A stretch of DNA of 64,000 bases, taken from positions 62,001 to 126,000 of the forward strand of contig JADJCS010000001.1 in the NCBI GenBank assembly GCA_016703105.1, in the 5' to 3' direction. The translations under genes and the position numbers were made by a program. Below are positions 11,115 to 18,532 of the stretch, one piece after another. Positions within the stretch are counted from its first letter, which is position 1; each line of letters starts with the position of its first letter. Under the pieces are notes generated by a model, which was not told the origin of the DNA, did no database searches, and saw only the letters and a list, made by a program, of their open reading frames with translations. This DNA comes from Flavobacteriales bacterium (lineage in GTDB: Bacteria; Bacteroidota; Bacteroidia; Flavobacteriales_F; PHOS-HE28).

Positions 11115-12131
11115 ATGGCCATTGAGATCAATAAAGAGAAGCTGAAGGCCCTTCAGCTCACCATGGACAAGATGGAGAAGACCTTCGGGAAGGGGGCCGT
11201 GATGAAGATGGGAGATAGCGCCGTCGAACAAGTTGAGGTGATCCCTTCCGGTTCGGTGGGACTGGACCTCGCGTTGGGTGTGGGCGGGTATCCGCGTGGG
11301 CGTGTGGTGGAGATCTACGGCCCAGAATCTTCCGGCAAGACCACTTTGGCTATTCATGCCATAGCGGAAGTGCAAAAAAAGGGCGGCATTGCGGCGATGA
11401 TCGATGCGGAACATGCCTTCGATCGCTCCTATGCCGAAGCCCTCGGTGTGGATACCGAGAACCTATTGATCAGCCAACCGGACAATGGTGAACAAGCGCT
11501 GGAGATCGCGGACAACTTGATCCGTTCCGGTGCCATCGATCTGCTCGTGGTGGACAGTGTGGCCGCATTGACCCCTCGTGCGGAGATCGAAGGGGAGATG
11601 GGTGATAGCGCTGTGGGCATGCAGGCCCGCCTGATGAGCAAAGCCCTGCGCAAGCTCACCGGCACCATCAGCAAGACCGGCTGCTGCTGCATCTTCATCA
11701 ACCAATTGCGCGAGAAGATCGGCGTGATGTTCGGCAATCCCGAGACGACCACGGGCGGCAATGCGCTTAAGTTCTACGCCAGTATTCGCCTTGATATCCG
11801 CCGTATGACACAGATCAAGGATGGAGAGACCCCGATCGGCAATCGCACCAAGGTGAAAGTGGTGAAGAACAAAGTAGCCCCGCCGTTCCGTAAGGCGGAG
11901 TTCGACATCCTCTTCGGAAAGGGCATCAGCAAGACCGGAGAGATCATCGACCTCGGGGTGGAGATGGGGATCATCAAGAAGAGCGGTAGTTGGTTCGCCT
12001 ATGATGACAACAAATTGGGGCAGGGGCGTGACGCCGTTCGTCAATTGCTCGATGACAACCTGGAGCTCTGTGAACAATTGGAACAGCGTATCAAGGAAGC
12101 CATGAGAACGACCGCTGCTGAACCGGCATAG
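11115..12131 (+). CDS. recA: Recombinase RecA
   Basis: RecA forms ATP-dependent filaments on single-stranded DNA, catalyses strand exchange and triggers LexA-type self-cleavage. The product is 338 residues, normal for the family. Walker A GPESSGKTT is at 69-77. The Walker B region LLVVDSVAALTPRAEIEGE is near 145-163, and the L2 loop region GNPETTTGGNALKFY is near 207-221. The start at 11115 (MAIEINKEKLKALQ) gives the usual N-terminal polymerisation helix; an in-frame upstream extension to 10986 would add residues unlike RecA and would run through the inverted repeat. A hairpin terminator follows at 12160, so the gene appears monocistronic. Confidence 0.97.
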   Translation: MAIEINKEKLKALQLTMDKMEKTFGKGAVMKMGDSAVEQVEVIPSGSVGLDLALGVGGYPRGRVVEIYGPESSGKTTLAIHAIAEVQKKGGIAAMIDAEHAFDRSYAEALGVDTENLLISQPDNGEQALEIADNLIRSGAIDLLVVDSVAALTPRAEIEGEMGDSAVGMQARLMSKALRKLTGTISKTGCCCIFINQLREKIGVMFGNPETTTGGNALKFYASIRLDIRRMTQIKDGETPIGNRTKVKVVKNKVAPPFRKAEFDILFGKGISKTGEIIDLGVEMGIIKKSGSWFAYDDNKLGQGRDAVRQLLDDNLELCEQLEQRIKEAMRTTAAEPA

Positions 12132-12159
12132 ACCCCGTCATCATACCCCACCTACCTTC

Positions 12160-12185
12160 GAAGCCCCTTCTTGTGAAGGGGCTTC
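12160..12185 (+). terminator. Hairpin terminator after recA
   Basis: Perfect 11-bp arms (GAAGCCCCTTC at 12160-12170 and GAAGGGGCTTC at 12175-12185) enclose a TTGT loop, 28 bp after the recA stop. The following CTCGTTCC is only weakly T-rich. The next plus-strand gene starts 10 bp later, so read-through is possible. Confidence 0.65.
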
Positions 12186-12195
12186 CTCGTTCCAC

Positions 12196-13254
12196 ATGCG
12201 CCGGACCGCCGCCTTTTTCAGCCTCTTCCTCGTGGGTTGCGACCCACGGCCAGTGTCACCAGAGCTAAGTGGACCGGTGATACCCGGACCTGCCGACAGC
12301 ACAGCCCTCCGTTTGGCTGAGTTGGACCGCCGGATCGTGGATCGACCCGATGATGCCGATCTCTATGCGGAGCGTGCGCGGTTCTTTCAGTCCCTGGATA
12401 GTTCTCGCCGGTCGATCCGGGACTGGGAGCGTGCGTTGGAGTTGGACAGTTCAAACGCCGGTTTCCATTTGGAACTTGGTAGCCTCTACTATACCTCGAC
12501 TTTGATCGATCGTGCCCGTGCGCAGTTCGAGCGTGCCATCGCCTTGGCACCGGATGATCCAGAGGCCAAGTTGCGCCTGGCCGAGATCGAGTTGGTCGAG
12601 CGGCATCACCCGGTGGCGATGAATTTGGTGAACCAAGCCTTGCGGATCGACCCGAACCTCGCGCACGGTTACTACTTAAAAGGCTGGATCCATAAAGAGA
12701 TGGGCGATACCGCGCTCGCCGTCTCCAGTTTACGTACCGCTATCGAGCAAGAACCAACGTACTACGAAGCGTTCGTTCAATTGGGGATCTTGCACGCGGC
12801 GAAGCGGGATCATCTTGCCAAGGAATACTACACCAGTGCTTTGGCGTTGAAACCAAGGAACGTGGAAGCTTGGTACAACTTGGGCATGTATTATCAAGAA
12901 AGTGGCCAAGACAGCCTTGCGCTGGAGACCTACGCGCGTATGGTGGAGATCGATAGCCTGAACCCCTTGGCCCCCTTCAATAGTGGCTTCATACGGATGG
13001 AGTACCTCGGCGATACACGTGCCGCTGTGAAGGATTTCACCAAAGCGTTGGATCTCAACACCAACTACTACCAGGCCTGGTACAATCGCGGTGTCGCATT
13101 GGAGCGATTGGGCTCGCTGGATAGCGCTGCGGCTGACTACCAGGTAGTGTTGGCGATCCGTCCGGATTTCGACCTGGCGGCCGAAGGGCTGCAACGTCTG
13201 GCGAGTAAAGGAGCCTATGTCAAGCTCTTGGAAGACCGCAAGCGGAAGTCCTGA
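12196..13254 (+). CDS. TPR-repeat lipoprotein
   Basis: The 352-residue product starts with a short lipoprotein signal (MRRTAAFFSLFLVGC), so Cys15 is the expected lipid anchor. After a linker come about eight tetratricopeptide repeats from residue 40 to 340, recognisable by units such as AWYNLGMYYQESGQDSLALE and AWYNRGVALERLGSLDSAAA. TPR arrays bind proteins or peptides; the partner is unknown. Bacteroidota often carry such periplasm-facing TPR lipoproteins in envelope assembly or gliding. The ATG at 12196 lies just after the recA hairpin, so it may be partly co-transcribed with recA. Confidence 0.82.
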   Translation: MRRTAAFFSLFLVGCDPRPVSPELSGPVIPGPADSTALRLAELDRRIVDRPDDADLYAERARFFQSLDSSRRSIRDWERALELDSSNAGFHLELGSLYYTSTLIDRARAQFERAIALAPDDPEAKLRLAEIELVERHHPVAMNLVNQALRIDPNLAHGYYLKGWIHKEMGDTALAVSSLRTAIEQEPTYYEAFVQLGILHAAKRDHLAKEYYTSALALKPRNVEAWYNLGMYYQESGQDSLALETYARMVEIDSLNPLAPFNSGFIRMEYLGDTRAAVKDFTKALDLNTNYYQAWYNRGVALERLGSLDSAAADYQVVLAIRPDFDLAAEGLQRLASKGAYVKLLEDRKRKS

Positions 13255-13257
13255 TCA

Positions 13258-13611
13258 TTACTTGATCTCCACTTCTTTCTGCATGGGGCCGTCGAACGTC
13301 CGCAATTGGATGACGTACGTGCCTGCGGGAAGTCCGATCAGGTCGAAGCGTTCGTCGCCCTTTACCGTGCCCGACCGGAACACGGAGCCGCTCGCGTCGA
13401 TCAGTTCCATGAAGTAGGCGTTCTCGGGGGTGCGAATACGAACCGCATCTTGCTCCAGGTTGGTGATAACCTCGATCCCCCGGTCCCAGTTGCCGGTCTC
13501 CGCACTGTTCATGGCCAATTCATCGTCGATCATCTCGGACGCGTCTTGGCCGCGAGCGGCGATGGTTATGGCGCAAAGCACCAGAACGAGGTAGTATCGG
13601 TCAAGTCGCAT
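13258..13611 (-). CDS. Small secreted protein, unknown function
   Basis: The 117-residue product has a signal peptide (MRLDRYYLVLVLCAITIAARG, cleavage near residue 21). A beta-rich tail (NAYFMELIDASGSV, PAGTYVIQLRTFDG, KEVEIK) resembles the fold of T9SS sorting domains, although it is shorter. The acidic linker QDASEMIDDELAMN follows the signal peptide. It converges with the TPR lipoprotein gene, with the two stop codons 3 bp apart. A role as a secreted or periplasmic accessory protein is inference. Confidence 0.6.
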   Translation of the reverse strand: MRLDRYYLVLVLCAITIAARGQDASEMIDDELAMNSAETGNWDRGIEVITNLEQDAVRIRTPENAYFMELIDASGSVFRSGTVKGDERFDLIGLPAGTYVIQLRTFDGPMQKEVEIK

Positions 13612-13736
13612 GTTCGATGAGCTAAGAGTGGCCGCTTGTACGCCACTACCACGTCGAAGTTCCCTGGAACTGTTGCGTCAAGGTCGAACTTCCCTCGAAC
13701 GGACGACCTCACCGGAGGATCCGTAAGGTATCGGGG

Positions 13737-13810
13737 TGGAGCAGAAGGGAGTCGAACCCTCGACCTCCGCATTGCGAACGCGGCGCTCTGGCCATCTGAG
13801 CTACTGCCCC
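13737..13810 (-). tRNA. tRNA-Ala (anticodon CGC)
   Basis: The minus strand folds into a complete cloverleaf. The acceptor stem GGGGCAG/CTGCTCC includes the G3-U70 pair diagnostic of alanine. The anticodon stem is CCGCG/TGCGG with loop TTCGCAA, and the T arm is GAGGG TTCGACT CCCTT. With U33 at the second loop base the anticodon is CGC, reading GCG. The CCA end is not encoded, because the discriminator A is followed by CCC. A dedicated CGC isoacceptor fits the GC-rich coding of this genome. Confidence 0.92.
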
Positions 13811-13904
13811 GAAGATGAGCGACGAATTTCGGCGATCTTCTTTTTGGTCCCATCTCGGAGGCGCCTTTCCCGTTCCCCGTAGAAGTGGGCTCTAACTTTG
13901 GCCC

Positions 13905-14945
13905 ATGTCCAAACTGCGTTCACTGTTGATCTTCTGCTCATGGTCCAGTGCGTGCACCATCATCGCCCAGCCACCTGCGGGCTACTACGATAGTGCCCAA
14001 GGCTTGAACGGACCCGCTCTTCGCACCGCCCTTTACAACATTATTGACGGGCAGTGGGTGGCTTCCAACGCCGGCTTGTGGACCTACTTCCAACAGACCG
14101 ATGATCGGCCGGATGGCTACGTGTGGGACCTCTACAGCGATGTGCCGGGTGGGACGGCGCCGTATGTTTTCCAGTTCGTGTCCGACCAATGTGGCACGTA
14201 CAACGGCGAAGGGGATTGTTACAATCGCGAACACACTTTTCCCAAGAGCTGGTTCAACGACGCGCCACCGATGGATACCGATCTGCATCATGTGTATCCC
14301 ACGGATGCATGGGTGAATCAGCAACATGGGAACTTGCCGTACGGCGAAGTGGGCTCTGCGGATTGGACGAGCCAGAACGGCACGTCGGTCGGTGACAACA
14401 CATTCCCCGGATACTCTGGAACCGTTTGCGAGCCGATCGATGCTTTCAAGGGAGACCTCGCGCGAACATATTTCTATATGATGACGCGCTACTTGCCCAA
14501 CATCGGCGGCTGGAGCAGTCCCATGCTTCAAGGCAATGACTTGAGCTCTTGGGCTGAGAACATGCTGTTGGAGTGGCATCTCAATGATCCCGTGAGCACC
14601 AAGGAGATCGAGCGTAACAACGCCGTCTTCGCCATCCAGAACAACCGGAACCCCTTCATCGATCAGCCCAATTGGGTGATCAATATCTGGGGGCCTACCG
14701 CCGGAATGAGCGAACCTCCATTCCCATCGAACTGGACCGTGACATCAACAGAAGCGGGGTTGGAATTGACCCGTTCCGTTCCATCCTCCGCACACGTACG
14801 CGTGCACGATGGCCTTGGCCGCACGTATTGGCAGCGGGATTGGAACTCCGCAAGGCTCACCGTTCCGATGGAGGACCACCACGGACTGCTCCTCGTGGAA
14901 GTGCTGGGTGCGGATGGCCGCACGGCGCGCCGGGTGCTCCGGTAG
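13905..14945 (+). CDS. Secreted endonuclease I family nuclease
   Basis: The 346-residue product belongs to the EndA/NucM endonuclease I family, beta-beta-alpha-metal nucleases that cut DNA (and sometimes RNA) outside the cell. The signal peptide covers residues 1-21 (LLIFCSWSSACTIIAQ). The catalytic core includes the family hallmark CYNREHTFPKSWF at about 105-117, where His110 is the expected general base. Further motifs are DTDLHHVYPTDAWVN and the metal-side FKGDLARTYFYMMTRY. The last 70 residues (VRVHDGLGRTYWQRDW to RTARRVLR) look like a T9SS sorting domain, so the enzyme is probably secreted or cell-surface attached and used to feed on DNA. It stands between the tRNA and a convergent rluB-like gene. 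Confidence 0.88.
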   Translation: MSKLRSLLIFCSWSSACTIIAQPPAGYYDSAQGLNGPALRTALYNIIDGQWVASNAGLWTYFQQTDDRPDGYVWDLYSDVPGGTAPYVFQFVSDQCGTYNGEGDCYNREHTFPKSWFNDAPPMDTDLHHVYPTDAWVNQQHGNLPYGEVGSADWTSQNGTSVGDNTFPGYSGTVCEPIDAFKGDLARTYFYMMTRYLPNIGGWSSPMLQGNDLSSWAENMLLEWHLNDPVSTKEIERNNAVFAIQNNRNPFIDQPNWVINIWGPTAGMSEPPFPSNWTVTSTEAGLELTRSVPSSAHVRVHDGLGRTYWQRDWNSARLTVPMEDHHGLLLVEVLGADGRTARRVLR

Positions 14946-14961
14946 CCGAAATGCACCCGTG

Positions 14962-16371
14962 TCAATCCTCCCCTTGGGAAAGGCGTGTGCGTCGGCCACC
15001 TCGCTCTTCTTTGTTCGACCTCACCACCGGTTTGACGCGCTTCAAGAGGGTGATCTCGGCTTCCGACAGGTGACGCCAGTGTCCCCGGGTAATGTCCTTT
15101 TTGGTGAGCCCAGCGAACATCACTCGGTCCAGTTTCACCACCTCGTACCCCAGCGCTTCGAACATGCGGCGTACCACCCGATTACGCCCCATGTGCAGTT
15201 TGAGCCCCACTTCACGCTTGGTCTCACCCGCATAGCTCACCTCATCGGCCCGGGCCGGACCATCATCGAGTTGAACGCCGTGGACCAGTCTTTCAAGGTC
15301 TTCGGCCGTCACGTTCTTATCCAATGTAGCGTGATAGAGTTTCTCCGCTCCATAGCTCGGGTGGGTGAGCTTCTTCGCCAGGTCCCCATCGTTGGTGAGC
15401 AGCAGTACCCCGGTGGTATTGCGGTCCAATCGGCCTACCGGGTACAGGCGTTCGGAGCCTGCTGCGGCGATCAGGTTCATCACCGTCCGGCGTTCTTTCG
15501 GATCATCAGTTGTGGTAATGAAGTCCTTGGGTTTGTTCAGCAGCACGTAGCGCTTCTGCTCCATGCTCAGCTTCTGCCCTCCGAAATGGACGATGTCTTC
15601 CGGCTTGATGCGTGTACCCAGCTCGGTCACCACCTTGCCGTTCACGGTCACCGCCCCGGAACTGATGAGCACATCGGCCGCTCTCCGGCTACCCACGCCA
15701 GCCTGGGCCAGGTAACGGTTCAAACGCACTAATCCTTCATTGGCGGGGTTAGGCAGGGCGAAACGATTGCTACGTTCTCCTCTTCTGAAAGGCTGTCGAG
15801 CCCCTGGATCATCCGGCCGGACCCTGTTCACCTGTCGCTCATCCCGCTGGTTCCTGCTGTAGCCGCCGTCTTGACGCGGTCCTCGATCCGTGTTGTATGG
15901 GCGTTCGGTCCGTGGACCCCGATCCACGCTTTTGCGTTCGGGAGATCGCCCTCGGTAGCCCCCGGGCCTTTCTTCCCTCGGGGGGGCGCCTCCTTTTGGT
16001 CGTGCACCGCGACTTTCGCCAGCCTCGCTGGGCCGGTCACGGCGGTCGGTCGGTCGGTCGGATCTTCCGCCTCCTTTGGGTGGACGGCGGTCGGTACCGG
16101 AGCGTTCCGAGGCGCCGTGCGTCGGGCGATCGGCACGTCCCCGGCTTTCGTGAGGCGGTATGCCCGCACTGTCGCGCGAACTCTTGGGTCGTTCTTCTCG
16201 ATCGCCTTTGCTGGCAGGACGCCGTTCGGCGGGACGGTCTTCGCTGCCTTCCTTTTTACGCCAAGGCGGTACGCTCCCTCCACGTCCTTTGGGTGGTCCA
16301 GGTGCCCGTCGTCCAGTATCCGACGATCTTCCGCTGCGCGGCTTGCGGGGTCCGTTATTCCGTGTGCTCAT
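14962..16371 (-). CDS. Pseudouridine synthase, RluB/RsuA family, with long basic N-terminus
   Basis: The product converts uridine to pseudouridine in ribosomal RNA. The first 225 or so residues are a disordered Arg/Pro/Gly-rich tail (repeats such as RSDRPTDRRDRPS). An S4 RNA-binding domain follows (VRLNRYLAQAGVGSRRAADV), then the catalytic domain with GRLDRNTTGVLLLTNDG, whose Asp is the family nucleophile, and KLHMGRNRVVRRMFEALG. The start at 16371 gives 469 residues. A longer frame to 16482 would only read antisense-like sequence of yraN. The start overlaps the end of yraN by 17 bp, so the two are one transcription unit. Tails of this kind are common in Bacteroidota RluB proteins. Confidence 0.9.
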   Translation of the reverse strand: MSTRNNGPRKPRSGRSSDTGRRAPGPPKGRGGSVPPWRKKEGSEDRPAERRPASKGDREERPKSSRDSAGIPPHESRGRADRPTHGASERSGTDRRPPKGGGRSDRPTDRRDRPSEAGESRGARPKGGAPPREERPGGYRGRSPERKSVDRGPRTERPYNTDRGPRQDGGYSRNQRDERQVNRVRPDDPGARQPFRRGERSNRFALPNPANEGLVRLNRYLAQAGVGSRRAADVLISSGAVTVNGKVVTELGTRIKPEDIVHFGGQKLSMEQKRYVLLNKPKDFITTTDDPKERRTVMNLIAAAGSERLYPVGRLDRNTTGVLLLTNDGDLAKKLTHPSYGAEKLYHATLDKNVTAEDLERLVHGVQLDDGPARADEVSYAGETKREVGLKLHMGRNRVVRRMFEALGYEVVKLDRVMFAGLTKKDITRGHWRHLSEAEITLLKRVKPVVRSNKEERGGRRTRLSQGED

Positions 16372-16732
16372 CTGGGGTGGGGTAGAAGGCTTCCTCGATA
16401 TGTTCCAAGCGCGGGCCCGAGGGGTGGAGCACCACACTGATGATGTCGAAACGAACGTCCAGATCTTCGCCGACCTGGTCAAGGTAGGCTTCGGCGGCCC
16501 GTATCAAGCGATGTTGCTTCACCACACCCACGGATTCCTGGGGCAGGCCGTACTCTTCGCTCGCCCTCGTTTTCACCTCCACCACGACCAGCACATCGCC
16601 ATCGCGTGCCACGATATCCAACTCATCTCGGCCGACCCGCCAGTTGCGCGCAAGGATGGACCACCCCTTGTTCTCCAGGTAGCGGCATGCGGCTTGCTCG
16701 CCGTGGGCGCCTTTCCTCAGGTTTGTATCCAT
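16355..16732 (-). CDS. YraN/UPF0102 family nuclease-fold protein
   Basis: The 125-residue product matches the UPF0102 (YraN) family, small proteins with a PD-(D/E)XK nuclease fold and no settled biological role. Seen are GAHGEQAACRYLENKGW at 9-25, the core NWRVGRDELDIVARDGD at about 30-46 and VVVEVKTRA at 50-58, which supply the acidic and Lys residues of the fold. The length is normal. It is the first gene of a two-gene unit, with its 3' end overlapping the rluB-like gene by 17 bp. The product begins MDTNLRKGAHGEQAA at ATG 16732. Confidence 0.9.
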   Translation of the reverse strand: MDTNLRKGAHGEQAACRYLENKGWSILARNWRVGRDELDIVARDGDVLVVVEVKTRASEEYGLPQESVGVVKQHRLIRAAEAYLDQVGEDLDVRFDIISVVLHPSGPRLEHIEEAFYPTPDEHTE

Positions 16733-16845
16733 GATAACCTCGTGCTGTGCGTAACCTCACCGGCAAGAGCGCGTTCAAGGGGCTAAAATTGGGGAACTTT
16801 CGGCCTGTCGGCACCCCTCGATCTGAACGGACACGACCCAACACG

Positions 16846-17487
16846 ATGCAACACATCACGCGCAAGTTGAGCCTGCTGACCCTGGCATGCGGCCTGTTCA
16901 CCGGCCTCGGTGCCCAGTCTTTCGAGGGGGTCATTGATTTCACCAAGTCCACCGGCCCGGTGGTCACCACCTATCGGTATTTCGTCAAGGGTGAGCATGT
17001 GCGGATCGAGGAGATCAGCGCGCGCGGTGAGGTACAGGGTATTATGCTGGTGGATACCCGCGACCGTACGGTCACCGCTTTGAGCCCGGACCGGAAACTC
17101 TATATGGACGTTCCGAACATGCGACTACCCAAGGACGTGGAGACCACCACGGAAAAGAGCGGGGAAATGAAGGATCTGGCCGGCTACAAATGCGAGAAGT
17201 GGACCGTAAAGAGCCCGAAAGAGGACCGCGTGATCACGTATTGGGTGGCCGCGGATGAATTCAACTTTTTTATCCCGCTCCTGGAGACCTTGAACCGGAA
17301 GGATGAACAGGCCGTGTTCTTCCTCGAGATCGAAGGCGCCAAAGGCGTGTTCCCCATGCTTGGTGTGGAGAACAAGATGGACGGCGCTGAGGTGAGCCGA
17401 CTGGAAGTGACGAAAGTGGTGAAGGGTGCTCAGAAGCCCGCGTTGTTCGAGATCCCCGCGGGTTTCAACAAGTTCGAGCGGAACTAG
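16846..17487 (+). CDS. DUF4412 domain secreted protein
   Basis: The 213-residue product has a signal peptide (MQHITRKLSLLTLACGLFTGLGAQ) followed by a DUF4412-type domain. Its hallmarks are FEGVIDFTK, a positively charged YFVKGEHVRIEE strand, YKCEKWTVKSP, and IPAGFNKFE at the end. The family is periplasmic or surface located in Bacteroidota and of unknown function; the fold resembles lipoprotein-carrier-like beta structures. The start at 16846 is chosen over the longer frame at 16747 because it opens the signal peptide. The stop overlaps the convergent ldcA stop by 4 bp, and a strong terminator lies inside the ldcA end. Confidence 0.8.
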   Translation: MQHITRKLSLLTLACGLFTGLGAQSFEGVIDFTKSTGPVVTTYRYFVKGEHVRIEEISARGEVQGIMLVDTRDRTVTALSPDRKLYMDVPNMRLPKDVETTTEKSGEMKDLAGYKCEKWTVKSPKEDRVITYWVAADEFNFFIPLLETLNRKDEQAVFFLEIEGAKGVFPMLGVENKMDGAEVSRLEVTKVVKGAQKPALFEIPAGFNKFERN

Positions 17488-18428
17488 AACACCTCTGCGC
17501 CCCCGAAGCTCAGCGTCGCACCCTCCAGGGTGACGCTGAGTTTCGCTTTTTGGCCCATGATCAGCGCACGGTTGTCCGTAATGTGGCCTGCCGGGAACCC
17601 GTAGCAAACTGGATAGGCCACTTCACCGACCGCGGCCGCTACGATCTGTTCAGCGGTCTTGCCGAAGGGGTCGGAGGGGTCCTTATCGCGCATATCTGTC
17701 AGGCCACCCACGATCAGGCCCGAGATCCGCCTGAACCAGCCTGCGAGTTCGAGGTTCATCACCATGCGGTCCATATGGTAGAGGAGCTCGTCCAGATCCT
17801 CCAGGAACAGGATCTTGCCCAAGGGATCAATGTCGTAAGGCGTGCCGCGCAAGGCGTACAGGAGAGAAAGGTTGCCACCAACCAACTGGCCTTCGCATTC
17901 CCCAGGTCGATTGACGGCGGTAGGTTCGGGTCCGAGTTCCCGCGCGTAGATCATCGACAGCGCTTCTCCAAATAGTGCCTTCCGGAGCGTCTCACGGGTG
18001 GGACCCGATTTGGCTCCCAAGTTGAATGGCATTTGTGCGTGCAAAGAGGCCACACCCATTTTGTGGAGGGTGTTGTGAAGCACTGTGATGTCGCTGAAAC
18101 CCACGACCCACTTCGGATTGCTCTGGAATACCGAAAGATCCAGATGCTTGAGCAAGTGCACGGTGCCGTAGCCGCCCCGCGCGCACCAGATCGCCTTCAC
18201 CTCGGGGTCATCGAACGCGGCTCGCAGATCGGCAGCGCGCTGGCTGGGCGTGCCCGATTGCTGGAAGTGCTTGCGGCCAATGCCATGGCCCAGTTTCACA
18301 CGCAATCCCCAACTCTCGGCCAAGGCTATCCCATCACGCAATTCATCCGCGTTCGTGGAGCGTGCCGTGGGCACAATGGCGATGGCATCGCCGGGGCGCA
18401 ATGCGGGGGGAACGATCAGGTCAGCCAT
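17484..18428 (-). CDS. ldcA: LD-carboxypeptidase (peptidase S66)
   Basis: LdcA removes the terminal D-alanine from the tetrapeptide of recycled murein. The product is 314 residues, standard length. The Ser-Glu-His triad of family S66 is in place: Ser112 in VGFSDITVLHN, Glu210 in ILFLEDLDE and His282 in FPAGHITDN. The conserved WCARGGYGT is at 81-89 and VGGNLSLL at 183-190. No signal peptide is seen, so it is cytoplasmic, as expected for muropeptide recycling. The start at 18428 (MADLIVPPALRPGD) is preferred to 18509, which adds a sequence unlike the family. It is divergent from metG with about 100 bp between. Confidence 0.92.
   Translation of the reverse strand: MADLIVPPALRPGDAIAIVPTARSTNADELRDGIALAESWGLRVKLGHGIGRKHFQQSGTPSQRAADLRAAFDDPEVKAIWCARGGYGTVHLLKHLDLSVFQSNPKWVVGFSDITVLHNTLHKMGVASLHAQMPFNLGAKSGPTRETLRKALFGEALSMIYARELGPEPTAVNRPGECEGQLVGGNLSLLYALRGTPYDIDPLGKILFLEDLDELLYHMDRMVMNLELAGWFRRISGLIVGGLTDMRDKDPSDPFGKTAEQIVAAAVGEVAYPVCYGFPAGHITDNRALIMGQKAKLSVTLEGATLSFGGAEVF
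17509..17551 (+). terminator. Intrinsic terminator of the DUF4412 gene, inside the 3' end of ldcA
   Basis: CTCAGCGT (17509-17516) pairs with ACGCTGAG (17533-17540). Inside it CACCCT (17519-17524) pairs with AGGGTG (17527-17532) around a CC loop. TTTCGCTTTTT follows directly on the plus strand, which is the classic intrinsic-terminator layout. It lies 21 bp after the DUF4412 stop codon, within coding sequence of convergent ldcA. Confidence 0.75.
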
Positions 18429-18532
18429 GAAGGGTTGCGAAGGTGCGCAGCGCACCCGATATCCACAACGGCCGAGGGGGTACTTTCGCGGTCCGTCCGC
18501 CGATGACAAGAAAATACTGAAGCGACCGACCC

